DNA of 25,634 nucleotides from CAYQMF01 sp964418595 (GTDB lineage: Bacteria > Planctomycetota > UBA1135 > UBA2386): assembly GCA_964418595.1 (NCBI GenBank), contig CAYQMF010000099.1, positions 1 through 25,634 of the forward strand. Direction: 5' to 3'. A program made the translations under genes and the position numbers. Position 1 is the first letter of the stretch; each line of letters begins with the position of its first letter. Under the pieces are notes generated by a model. The model was given only the letters and a program-made list of their open reading frames with translations, was not told the origin of the DNA and searched no databases. Below are positions 1-7,347 of the stretch, piece by piece.

Positions 1-50
1 ACAAGTCGTTGATCCTCAACCCTTCGGTGCCTTGAACTGCGGAAGCTGGG

Positions 51-680
51 CTAGCTCCGCAGGAGCCGGATCGTCAGCAGCAACAGGTAGAACCATGCGC
101 CGTAGAGCAGCGCGCTGGTCGCGGCATGGCGCAGCGACGCACGCAGATCGCCGCGGCAACGTCGCCCCTTGGCGAGCACGGTGCGGACGCTGCGGCGGAA
201 GAAGGCGAAGAGCGGCAGGAACACGGCGGCGAACGTGGCGATCGCGAGGTTGACGCCGAGCCACGAGAGCAGCAGCACGACTACGGCGAGCACGATCGAG
301 AGGACGAGGCCGAGCAAGCCGGCGATGATGCCGCCTTCGAACAGCGGGCTGGGATCGACCCCGGTGCCGGCGTGGCTGGTGAAGGTCTCCAGGTGGAGCC
401 AGGCGACCGTCATCCGTTCCCTCGGCAACGCACGCACTCCGCGGTGCAGAGCGAATGCGAAGAAGGCGAACAGCGCCAGCACCGCGCCGCCCGCGACCCA
501 CTCGAGTTCCTGCCAGAGGTTGCCGCGCGCGACGCCGTGCACGAGCCCCAGGCTGACGATGGCCGTGGCGATGGCACCGTAGAACGAGGTCTTCAGGCTC
601 CAGCGGGGGCGACGAGGGCGCGTGGGCGGGGTCGATGCGCTCATGGGCGGCCGGCGCGTACTCGCGTCGGTGATGGGCAT
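51..680 (-). CDS. Small multi-pass membrane protein, unknown function
   Basis: The reading frame encodes 209 residues and I do not recognise a family. About five hydrophobic segments are visible: roughly residues 33-52, 64-84, two back-to-back segments at about 116-160, and one near the C-terminus ending in LLTIRLLRS. The short loops between them are rich in Arg. It therefore looks like an inner-membrane protein with no soluble domain. The first ATG (680) has AGGAG only one base upstream, which is too close for a normal ribosome site. A second in-frame ATG at 644 (MSAST...) would give 197 residues and is equally likely. It lies 57 bases downstream of the secreted-protein gene on the same strand, so the two may be cotranscribed. 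Bases 1-50, beyond its stop, contain nothing I can identify. Confidence 0.7.
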   Translation of the reverse strand: MPITDASTRRPPMSASTPPTRPRRPRWSLKTSFYGAIATAIVSLGLVHGVARGNLWQELEWVAGGAVLALFAFFAFALHRGVRALPRERMTVAWLHLETFTSHAGTGVDPSPLFEGGIIAGLLGLVLSIVLAVVVLLLSWLGVNLAIATFAAVFLPLFAFFRRSVRTVLAKGRRCRGDLRASLRHAATSALLYGAWFYLLLLTIRLLRS

Positions 681-737
681 TCTCCTACGTCATCCCGTCG
701 CTTCCGCCTCTTCGGCATGCAGCCGGGTGCCGGCGCC

Positions 738-1676
738 TCAGTTGCCGATCACCGCCCGCCCACCGCCGCTGACCACGATCTGCAGCGCGTTGGCGCCGGG
801 GTCGAGCACGAGCCACTGGTTGTAGAGCAGGCGGCCGACCAGGGCGGTCACCCCCGGCACCGTGATCGGGAGGTTGGCCTGCCCGGTCACGTCGGTCGGC
901 GTGCTCACGAGCAGGTCGAGCGACGCGAGCAGGTTGCACGTCGGCGCGCCGAGGCCGGTCATGTCGAACGGCAGTGGCGCGGCGCCCCAGATCGTGTTCG
1001 ACGCGCCGATCACCAACGCCGCCGAACTCGAGCCACGCGCCTTGTCGAGCATGAAGACGGTGCTCTGCCCGATCGTCGGCACGTTGAAGAAGCCGAGCAC
1101 CGGACGTTGCCTGTTCGAGCCGACGCACCCGGTGCCGAAGACCTCGTAGTGGCCTGGCCGGCCGCCGCAGAAGATCCGCAGTTTCCACAGCGTGTTCGTG
1201 AACGGACCGTTCCAGTTCTGGCCGTTGTCGAGGCTCGCGCGGTACGTTGGTCCGCCGACGAACGGCGTCGTCTGGATCGACGACTGTGCATTGCGGATCG
1301 GTGCCCACACCAGCCAGAAGTCACCATTGGCTGGGATCGTGACGGGCGAGGCGAACGTCGCTCCCTGCCAGCCGTTGACGGGGCTCATGCTCCAGGATGC
1401 CGAGCCGAGGTTCGCCAGCGGTCGGTCGTTGACCGCGTCGTGGCTCCAGATGCCGATCGAGTTGGTGCCGCTCTGTTCGCCGGTCCAGATCTCGGCGCGC
1501 GTGGCGACGAGCTGCGCCGCCGCGTGCTGGCGGATGCCGACGAGGATCCCTGGTCCGCCCATCGAGGTGTTGTTGTCGAACACCGTGTTGTTGCTGAGCG
1601 AGTGACAGATCGAAGACTGGGCAGTGAGCGTCGACAGCGCGCAGAGGAGCACCGCGACCGGGAATGGGGAATGCAT
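738..1676 (-). CDS. Secreted protein with Planctomycetota-type C-terminal module
   Basis: This is a 312-residue protein starting at the ATG at 1676, where a signal peptide begins (MHSPFPVAVLLCALSTLTAQ). The open frame continues upstream to 1889, but that extension is Arg-rich shadow sequence overlapping the transglutaminase gene. A GAGAG stretch lies about seven bases before the chosen ATG. Residues 21 to about 174 look like an exported beta-rich domain with aromatic motifs such as FWLVWAPI and a YRASLDNGQNW stretch. From about residue 175 (YEVFGTGCVG) to the end runs a module with a G-x-x-C-x-G start, LP and GAPTCNLL elements, and LLYNQWL near the end. The same pattern ends the FG-GAP protein at 9713-11341. 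No catalytic residues are evident. It is probably exported or cell-surface; its function is unknown. Confidence 0.8.
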   Translation of the reverse strand: MHSPFPVAVLLCALSTLTAQSSICHSLSNNTVFDNNTSMGGPGILVGIRQHAAAQLVATRAEIWTGEQSGTNSIGIWSHDAVNDRPLANLGSASWSMSPVNGWQGATFASPVTIPANGDFWLVWAPIRNAQSSIQTTPFVGGPTYRASLDNGQNWNGPFTNTLWKLRIFCGGRPGHYEVFGTGCVGSNRQRPVLGFFNVPTIGQSTVFMLDKARGSSSAALVIGASNTIWGAAPLPFDMTGLGAPTCNLLASLDLLVSTPTDVTGQANLPITVPGVTALVGRLLYNQWLVLDPGANALQIVVSGGGRAVIGN

Positions 1677-1804
1677 GGGACTCTCGACAGTGAAGGCCGG
1701 ATGGGGTCGGCGCGTGATCATGCGAGACGTGTCGATGCCGGCAAGCCCCCTGCGCGTGCGCCGCACGGCTCGATGCCAGCGCGGCCAGCGCGATGCGTCG
1801 CGGG

Positions 1805-3799
1805 TCAGGTTTCCGTGGCAGCCACGTTCGTCACATCGCTCGCGGCCTCCACGGCCCGCTGCATCCTCGCCTCGTGATCCATCGACCACGGCACCGCACC
1901 GAAGCGCACCTCCTCGAACGCGGTGATGCCGTCGGCCAGCGCGTCACACGTGGCCGTCGCCGGCGCGATGCGGCGCACGTAGCAGCCGAGCGGCTCGCCG
2001 CGCTCGCGGCGATGCCCCTGCTCGTGCAACAGCGCGAGCAGGCGCTCGAGGAGCCGGCGTGCGGGGTGCGCCGAGGGCAGGCCAGCTTCGACCGCCGCCG
2101 CGGCGCGCTCGGCGCGACGCCAGCGCGGCAGGAGGAGCAGCGCGGCGAGCAGCGCCGCGGCCCAGCCCCAGTGCAACGGCGCATCTTCGGCCGCGCTCGG
2201 CGCCTCGACCGGCGTCGGCGCCTCGGCGACGGGGCCTTCGGCCGCGTCGAGTCGGCGCGCGGCAGCGGCGCGCGCCTCGGGCGGCGTGGGGTCGAAGACC
2301 ACCCAGCCCGCGCCCTGGAAGGGGATCTCCACCCACGCGTGCGCGTCGGCATCGCCGTAACTGCGCCGGTTGCCCACGGCGGGATCGGCCCTGCCGCCGT
2401 AGAGGCCGACGCCGATGCGGCACGGGATGCGCTGCGCGCGCAGCATCACCGCCATCGCCGAGGCGAAGTACATGCAGTAGCCGCGCTTCTCCGCGAACAG
2501 GAAGTTCCGCAGCGCGTCGCCGTACGGACCGGTGGGTTCGCGGCGCGAGTAGGTGTAGTCGCTGCGCAGCGACTCGGCGATCGAGAGTGCGCGGCGGAAG
2601 GGGTCGGGGCCGGCGCGGCGCGCGTAGCGCTCCGCGAGCTGTGCGACATCGCTGGGTCGGCCGCGGTCGTCGGTGAGGAGCGACTCCGGGAGCGTCACCA
2701 GCGAGGCGAAGCCCGGGTCGATGGGGATGCCGGAGAGATCCTGTGGCACCTCGTGTACGCGAACACCGTAGGTGACCGGTTGCCCGCTCGGCGTCGCCTC
2801 GCGCAGCAGTGCCTGTTCCGGATCGCCGACGAGGCCGTCGACCGCCTCGACGCGCCACGTGCCCGGGATGAGGAAGAGGTGGCCGTTGCTCTGCGCGGTC
2901 CGCGTGATCGTGAAGCTTGCGTCGCGCCGGCGCAGCGAGCGCGGGTGCAGCGCCCACACGCCCGGCGTCGGCTGGGCGTGCGCGACCGTGCGCTCCGTCG
3001 TCCAGCGGTTGGCCCCCGCGAGGTCGAAGTACGTGAAGCGCAGGTAGAGGTCGTTCGGCACCGGTCGATCGACGCCGTCGACGGTGGCCAGGGTGTTCGC
3101 CTGCAGGTCGCCCAGGACGTCGAGCCAGCTCCCGCCCGTGCCCAGGTCGAAGCGATCGTCGAGGCCTTGGCGCAGGCGCGGCCCGGGTGCCGGCCTTGGT
3201 CGGTTGTCCGCCGTCGGCGCGCGCGGCACCGGCAACGCGCGCAGCAGTTCGTGCAGGCACGTCGCGATCACCACGCAGGCGACGACCACGCCCGCGAGCC
3301 GCAGGACCGCGGCGAGGCGGCTCGTCGGGGCGGTGCGCACGGCGACACGGAGCGCGTACCCGCGCCCGTGCGTCTCGGCCGCCAGCGTCGCGGCGCCACA
3401 GATGCCGAAGGCGACCGCGCATGGCCAGGCGCTGGCACCGTCGAGGATCATCCCGACCGTGGCAGTGCACAGCCCGAAGAACAACGCCTGACGCATGTCG
3501 CCGGGTCGGCCGCGCAGCGCGAAGAACACGAGCGGCGCCGCCAGCGAACTCGCGAGCGGCACGACGTCGTCGACCGGGGCGAACACGCGCAGGGCAGCGA
3601 GCACTCCGGCCGCGACGAACGTGCAGCAAAAAACGGCGCGCACGCCGAGCGTCGCCGTCCGTCGCGCGCAGATCGCGAGCAGCACGGCCGGCAGCGCGAA
3701 CCCGGCCGGCCACACGAGCGGCACGGAGGCCGCGTGCAGGGCCGCGATCGCCGCGAGGAGGGCGAGGGACAGGAGCGTGCGCGCGGTGGTCAGACCCAC
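1805..3799 (-). CDS. TgpA-like membrane transglutaminase (DUF3488-transglutaminase core-DUF4129)
   Basis: This is a 664-residue membrane protein with a transglutaminase-like (papain-fold) domain. The N-terminal 200 residues or so carry several transmembrane helices, as in the DUF3488/TgpA N-terminal region. An extracytoplasmic stretch follows, then the transglutaminase core. The triad is visible as Cys442 (GYCMYFASAM), His487 (DADAHAWVEI) and Asp503 (VVFDPTPP). A further helix (about 545-560, WGWAAALLAALLLL) and a DUF4129-like cytoplasmic tail complete the protein. The start is a GTG at 3799 that overlaps the end of the DUF58 gene by 10 bases; a much longer open frame upstream is a shadow of DUF58. 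It is the last gene of a MoxR-DUF58-transglutaminase operon, an arrangement known in many bacteria. The family reaction is acyl transfer or proteolysis at Gln/Cys chemistry; the substrate here is unknown. Confidence 0.92.
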   Translation of the reverse strand: MGLTTARTLLSLALLAAIAALHAASVPLVWPAGFALPAVLLAICARRTATLGVRAVFCCTFVAAGVLAALRVFAPVDDVVPLASSLAAPLVFFALRGRPGDMRQALFFGLCTATVGMILDGASAWPCAVAFGICGAATLAAETHGRGYALRVAVRTAPTSRLAAVLRLAGVVVACVVIATCLHELLRALPVPRAPTADNRPRPAPGPRLRQGLDDRFDLGTGGSWLDVLGDLQANTLATVDGVDRPVPNDLYLRFTYFDLAGANRWTTERTVAHAQPTPGVWALHPRSLRRRDASFTITRTAQSNGHLFLIPGTWRVEAVDGLVGDPEQALLREATPSGQPVTYGVRVHEVPQDLSGIPIDPGFASLVTLPESLLTDDRGRPSDVAQLAERYARRAGPDPFRRALSIAESLRSDYTYSRREPTGPYGDALRNFLFAEKRGYCMYFASAMAVMLRAQRIPCRIGVGLYGGRADPAVGNRRSYGDADAHAWVEIPFQGAGWVVFDPTPPEARAAAARRLDAAEGPVAEAPTPVEAPSAAEDAPLHWGWAAALLAALLLLPRWRRAERAAAAVEAGLPSAHPARRLLERLLALLHEQGHRRERGEPLGCYVRRIAPATATCDALADGITAFEEVRFGAVPWSMDHEARMQRAVEAASDVTNVAATET

Positions 3800-4860
3800 T
3801 CGAGCACCTTCAGGTCTTCGCCCGCCGCCGCGCGCACGTCGGCGGCGACGGAGCCCTGTGCCCCGATCGCGTAGCGCTCGCCCGCGCGCGCCGCGATCTC
3901 CTCGAGGCTGCCCGGAAGGAGCGGGGTGAACGCCGGCGGCGCTGCCGCGGCGAGGAACTCGAGGAGGGCGGGGTTCGTCGCCGTGCCGGCGTGCCGGAAC
4001 CAGCGCGGCGCGGGCTCGAGCACGACCACGTCGACCTCGCGATGGCGTTCTCGCAGCGTGTCGACGAGGGTCGCGGTGGCACTCATTGCCCACTCGAACG
4101 CGCGGCCGCCGCCACGCTGGCGCGGGCGCGCCGGCTGCACGCGCAGGTCGAGCACGATCACGGCGGCGACGCGTTCGGCCCCGCGCTCGACCGTGCACAC
4201 CGGTGTGCGCAGGGCCGCGGAGCGCAGCGCGTGCACGCGCGCGATGTCCTCGCCCGGCTCGAGTTCGCGCAGCGCCCAGAAGGTGTCGCCGTCGGCGAAC
4301 GTCGGCGCGTCGTGCGGCACGATGCCTTCGGCGCGGTCGTCGTCGAGGCGCACGTCGAGCGGGATGCGCGCTGGTTCGGCGACGACGACCGCCTCGGTGG
4401 CGAGCGACACGTGCAGGCGCACGAGGCCGAGCGGGTGCTGCGTGGTGAGCCCGAACGTGCGCGCCGCGGCGCGGCCACGCCCGCGCGCCCGCAGCGGGGC
4501 CTCGACCTCGAGTTCGGCGCCCGCGGCGAGGCGCTCGAGGAACACGGCCTGGCCGCGGCCCGACATCACGAGTCCGCTCTCCGTCAGGTGCGTGTGCCAC
4601 AGGGCGCGGCGGGTGCCGTTGCGCAGGCGCAGGCGGTCGAGGAACGGCGCTCCGGCGCGCGTACGCCGACGCCCGACGCCGATCGTCATGCCGCTCCAGT
4701 CGCGGGTCTTCGCCGCCCAGTCGACCAGCAGGGGCGCGAGCAGCAGGCACGCCGCGAGGCGCGCGGCGGGGTGGCCCGTGGTCCAGGCCGCACCCAGGGT
4801 CAGCGACGCGAGCATGACCATGAAGCGGCCGCTCTGCGTCAGCTCGAGCCGGGTCTTCAA
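3790..4860 (-). CDS. DUF58 domain protein (divergent core motif)
   Basis: This is a 356-residue protein with two hydrophobic segments near the N-terminus (about 14-30 and 32-48), followed by a DUF58-type soluble domain. DUF58 proteins accompany MoxR ATPases, and many show VWA-like features. The family core is usually G-D-x-x-R-x-[IVD]-x-W-[RK]. Here it reads EPGEDIARVHALR at residues 201-213, so the usual Arg after D-x is Ala207 and the usual Trp is Ala211. The ATG at 4860 lies 10 bases after the MoxR stop, and the 3' end overlaps the transglutaminase GTG by 10 bases, so the three genes form one transcription unit. Membrane anchoring suggests that it links the cytoplasmic ATPase to the envelope. 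No enzymatic activity is established for the family. Confidence 0.88.
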   Translation of the reverse strand: MKTRLELTQSGRFMVMLASLTLGAAWTTGHPAARLAACLLLAPLLVDWAAKTRDWSGMTIGVGRRRTRAGAPFLDRLRLRNGTRRALWHTHLTESGLVMSGRGQAVFLERLAAGAELEVEAPLRARGRGRAAARTFGLTTQHPLGLVRLHVSLATEAVVVAEPARIPLDVRLDDDRAEGIVPHDAPTFADGDTFWALRELEPGEDIARVHALRSAALRTPVCTVERGAERVAAVIVLDLRVQPARPRQRGGGRAFEWAMSATATLVDTLRERHREVDVVVLEPAPRWFRHAGTATNPALLEFLAAAAPPAFTPLLPGSLEEIAARAGERYAIGAQGSVAADVRAAAGEDLKVLEWV

Positions 4861-4870
4861 GTCTGGCCTC

Positions 4871-5803
4871 TCACTCGGGCAACGGCGTGCTGGCGACGAT
4901 CTCGTGCACGATCGCGTCGGCCGCGCCGACGCCGCCGGCGGCGGTGATGCGGTGACCGAACACGGGGCCGACCAGGGTGTGCGCGTCCTCCGGCGTCGCG
5001 TAGGCGCGCCGGTGCAGGAGCGCGCGCGCCTGCACGGCGCGGAACAGCGCCTGCGCGCCGCGGGTGCTCACGCCGACGCGCACCTCGCCGTGGCTGCGCG
5101 TGCGCTGCGCCAGTTCGACGATGTAGGTGACGATGCTCGGATCGACGCGGATCGCGCGGGCGGCGATGCGCGCCTCGCGCACGGCGGCGGCGTCGGCGAC
5201 CGGGCGCAGGTCGTCGAGTTCGCGGAAGCCGTCGGCGCGGGCGACCACCGCCGCCTCGTTGCCGCGGTCGAGGTACCCGAGCCGGATGCGCATGAGGAAG
5301 CGGTCGAGCTGGCTCTCCGGCAGCGGGTAGGTGCCGGCGAAGGCCTGCGGGTTCTGCGTGGCGATGACGAAGAACGGGTCGGGCAGGTCGTGCGTGGTGC
5401 GGTCGATCGACACGCGGCGTTCCTGCATGCACTGCAGGAGGGCCGACTGCGTGCGCGGCGGCGTGCGGTTGAGTTCGTCGGCCACCAGCACGGACGTGAA
5501 CACGGGGCCCGGGCGGAAGGCGATCTCGCCGGTCGCCGGTTGGTACACGTGCGCCCCCAGCACGTCGGCGGGCAGCAGGTCGGCGGTGCACTGCAGCCGC
5601 TGGAAGGGCAGGTCGAGCGAGAGGGCCAGCGCGCGCGCGAGCAGCGTCTTGCCGACCCCGGGGTTGTCCTCGATCAACAGGTGCCCCTCGGCGAGGAGGG
5701 TGATCGCGGCGAGTTGCATCGCCTGCGGCTTGCCGAGGAAGACGCGCCCGATGTTGTCGATGAGGCGTTCCGTGAGGACCGCGGGCGCGCTCGGTGCGGA
5801 CAT
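4871..5803 (-). CDS. MoxR-family AAA+ ATPase (first copy)
   Basis: This is a 310-residue MoxR-type AAA+ ATPase, thought in this family to act as a chaperone for partner protein assembly or activation. Walker A reads DNPGVGKT with Lys52. Walker B ends in ADELNR with Asp109-Glu110. Sensor 1 appears as VIATQNP, followed by the typical AGTYPLPESQLDRFLMRI segment. The C-terminal part contains the small lid domain. The ATG at 5803 (MSAPSAP...) is chosen because homology starts directly after it. The open frame continues to 6127, but that part is an antisense shadow of the divergent lipoprotein gene. No Shine-Dalgarno is visible; a TACGAT hexamer lies nine bases before the ATG, which would suit a leaderless or short-leader transcript. 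It leads the MoxR-DUF58-transglutaminase operon. Confidence 0.95.
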   Translation of the reverse strand: MSAPSAPAVLTERLIDNIGRVFLGKPQAMQLAAITLLAEGHLLIEDNPGVGKTLLARALALSLDLPFQRLQCTADLLPADVLGAHVYQPATGEIAFRPGPVFTSVLVADELNRTPPRTQSALLQCMQERRVSIDRTTHDLPDPFFVIATQNPQAFAGTYPLPESQLDRFLMRIRLGYLDRGNEAAVVARADGFRELDDLRPVADAAAVREARIAARAIRVDPSIVTYIVELAQRTRSHGEVRVGVSTRGAQALFRAVQARALLHRRAYATPEDAHTLVGPVFGHRITAAGGVGAADAIVHEIVASTPLPE

Positions 5804-5812
5804 GGCGGGGGG

Positions 5813-5818
5813 ATCGTA
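5813..5818 (-). promoter_or_regulatory. Possible -10 element upstream of the first moxR operon
   Basis: On the minus strand this reads TACGAT, with nine bases between it and the moxR ATG. This is the spacing expected if transcription starts at or very near the start codon. There is no recognisable Shine-Dalgarno, which fits. I see no convincing -35 hexamer. It lies in the 123-base divergent gap shared with the lipoprotein gene. Confidence 0.3.
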
Positions 5819-5914
5819 GCCGCGGGCCGCGAGTTCAGTCCGGTGCGGGGATCTTTCCAGCGTGTCGCGTGCTGCGCTCGACCCGTGATCCGTGCCGCTC
5901 GCGTGCGCGGCGCG

Positions 5915-5920
5915 TATCGT
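5915..5920 (+). promoter_or_regulatory. Possible -10 element for lipoprotein gene
   Basis: TATCGT lies six bases before the ATG at 5927, with no Shine-Dalgarno between them. This position matches a -10 box of a leaderless mRNA. The -35 region is not recognisable. It is paired with the opposite-strand candidate at 5813-5818 in the divergent intergenic region. Confidence 0.3.
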
Positions 5921-5926
5921 GCGTCC

Positions 5927-6367
5927 ATGCGGCCGACTCCCTTGCTCTCCCTCCTGGGCCTGTTCTGCCTTGCGGGTTGCGCCATGCCGCCGGCACCCAA
6001 CTCGTCGCCGGCACCGACCCCGCCACTGTCCGGCCGCGTCGTCGACGCCGCCGGCCGACCGCTCGCCGGCGTGCCGGTCCGCATCTACGCCGGGCTCGCG
6101 ACGCGCTGGCAGACCGGCGAGACGCACACCGACGCGGCCGGCCGCTTCGCGTTCGACGAACCGAACGGCAGTCGCATGGGCGGCGTCGATGGCCCCGGGG
6201 CGACGTGGGTCGGGGTGAGCGTCGGCGAGACCGTCGACGCGCTCAACCCCGCCGCGTACCTGCCGTGGCGCGATGTCAGGATCCAGGACGGCGGCAGCGA
6301 GACGGTGGACTTCGTGCTCGATTCGGCCGACGTCGCGCGCCGGATCGCGGAGTTGCGCGCGCGCTGA
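5927..6367 (+). CDS. Lipoprotein with carboxypeptidase-regulatory-like domain
   Basis: This is a 146-residue predicted lipoprotein. The N-terminus MRPTPLLSLLGLFCLAGC carries a lipobox (LAGC) with the lipidated Cys at residue 18. A Pro/Ser/Ala-rich spacer follows, then a small beta-sandwich of the carboxypeptidase-D-regulatory-like type. Its signatures are SGRVVDAAGRPLAGVPVRIY, followed by TDAAGRFAFDEP, the typical 'new item added, then elaborated' pattern of this fold. Such domains usually act as structural or adhesion modules on the cell surface. The gene diverges from the moxR operon and converges on the histone gene, 32 bases away. No obvious Rho-independent hairpin is visible in that short gap. 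The open frame extends far upstream, but that is a shadow; the ATG at 5927 is the only start giving a lipoprotein signal. Confidence 0.85.
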   Translation: MRPTPLLSLLGLFCLAGCAMPPAPNSSPAPTPPLSGRVVDAAGRPLAGVPVRIYAGLATRWQTGETHTDAAGRFAFDEPNGSRMGGVDGPGATWVGVSVGETVDALNPAAYLPWRDVRIQDGGSETVDFVLDSADVARRIAELRAR

Positions 6368-6399
6368 CGCTGGCGTCTTGGCGCGCGCGCGAGCGCAGA

Positions 6400-6633
6400 T
6401 CAGTTGTTGATGAAGTCGTGCGCGCGGACCGTCTTGCGTCCGTTCGCGCCGGCGCGCTTGGTCGCCTGGTCGATCAACCAGCCGACCCAGCAGTTGAGCC
6501 CCTCGATCGCATCGCTCGCCGTGTTGCAGCCCGCGGCCTTGATCGCCGCCTTCACCTTGCTGCCCACCAGGAGCATCTCACCCTTGGCCGCGGACTTCTT
6601 GCCCGCGCCGCCCTTCGACTTCTTCGCTGCCAT
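6400..6633 (-). CDS. Bacterial histone-fold protein with lysine-rich N-terminal tail
   Basis: This is a 77-residue basic protein. Residues 20-75 match the pattern of bacterial histones such as those of Bdellovibrio and Leptospira: a short first helix (LLVGSKVKAAIKAAG), a longer middle helix (ASDAIEGLNCWVGWLIDQATKRA), and the L2-loop motif ANGRKTVRAHDF (R66-K67-T68-V69-R70, D73). The RKTVR-x-x-D[FL] signature is the DNA-contacting and structural element conserved across histones. Residues 1-19 form a tail with Lys at 4, 5, 7, 12, 13 and 17, interspersed with Gly, Ala and Ser; minimal bacterial histones usually lack such a tail. The ATG at 6633 has a good AAGAGGT Shine-Dalgarno seven bases upstream. 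The frame stays open to 6723, but that part is not histone-like. The likely role is nucleoid DNA binding as a dimer; this is inferred from sequence pattern only. Confidence 0.85.
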   Translation of the reverse strand: MAAKKSKGGAGKKSAAKGEMLLVGSKVKAAIKAAGCNTASDAIEGLNCWVGWLIDQATKRAGANGRKTVRAHDFINN

Positions 6634-6777
6634 TGCTGACCTCTTTGGTTCTGGGGAAGGCCGCGGCAGCGAGCAGTTCGCTTCCGTCGGCCGGCGGGGA
6701 TGCAACGGCACACGGCGCCGCAAGTCAATCGTGCAGCCTCGTCCGCGCGGGTTTTGGCGGGCGGCGACCGCCGCACC

Positions 6778-7239
6778 TCACGACGTGAGGAACCGGCAGG
6801 CCAGCCAGTGCACGGAGTCGCCGGGCTGCGTGATCCTCTCGAGCACGGTCTGCAGGTCCCACTGGACCTCGCTCGTGGCGCGGTGCGCGTGGCCCTTCTC
6901 GCCGGTCTTGTAGATGCCGCTGCCGAAGTTCTCGCCCATCGCCAGCCAGGAGCTGTCGCCGCTCAGATGGTAGTTGCGCACCATCTTGCCCTCGGTCACG
7001 GTCTCCGTGATCTGGCTGTGGGCCTTGGCCACGTCGCCGGCGTTGCCGGTCCGGAGCTGGAACAGCTCCATGCCGCGCGCGACGAGCATCCCCTCCTCTT
7101 CCTTGCCGTAGAAGAAGAGCGTGCGCCCGTCGGGGAGGGCGACGTTGGAGAGCCTGGTGCGCGGGGGAGCAGACGAGCTCTTCGCCACCGAGGCGTAGCT
7201 GATGGCCGAGCCGTGCATGCAGATGATCCATTCGGTCAT
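6778..7239 (-). CDS. Conserved-looking small protein of unknown function
   Basis: This is a 153-residue protein starting at the ATG at 7239, with GGAGA about six bases upstream (cggagacatccc). It has no signal peptide or membrane segment. The N-terminus MTEWIICMHGS has a hydrophobic strand ending in His-Gly. The C-terminus contains a hydrophobic strand with Cys (VHWLACRFL). A strand-His-Gly and a strand-Cys at opposite ends are seen in some caspase-like or C80-like cysteine peptidase folds and in putative adhesin Stv-type domains; I cannot decide between these and the match is weak. The middle is rich in charged and polar residues, including FFYGKEEEG. It lies 144 bases upstream of the histone gene on the same strand, so cotranscription is possible, and it diverges from the exported protein at 7348. 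No function is assigned. Confidence 0.75.
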   Translation of the reverse strand: MTEWIICMHGSAISYASVAKSSSAPPRTRLSNVALPDGRTLFFYGKEEEGMLVARGMELFQLRTGNAGDVAKAHSQITETVTEGKMVRNYHLSGDSSWLAMGENFGSGIYKTGEKGHAHRATSEVQWDLQTVLERITQPGDSVHWLACRFLTS

Positions 7240-7347
7240 GGGATGTCTCCGTTTGGGGTGCTGAGGATCCGGTCGGGGCGCGCGTGACGCCGCTTTTCGC
7301 GACGCGTGGGTCAGGTGCGCGGCGGAATCTGCCGAAGAAGCCTTGGC

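Noticed and set aside
1755..1767. Small hairpin (cgtgc, 3-base loop, gcacg) between the transglutaminase and the secreted-protein gene
   Set aside because: Five-base stem with no T-run; too weak to call a terminator.
126..1877. Plus-strand ORF of 583 codons across the first two minus-strand genes
   Set aside because: Charged low-information composition, no start signal, and the opposite strand carries proteins with clear signal peptide and membrane features.
3800..4750. N-terminal extension of the transglutaminase frame to 4750
   Set aside because: This stretch is an Arg/Pro/Ala shadow of the DUF58 gene; the membrane part begins right after the GTG at 3799.
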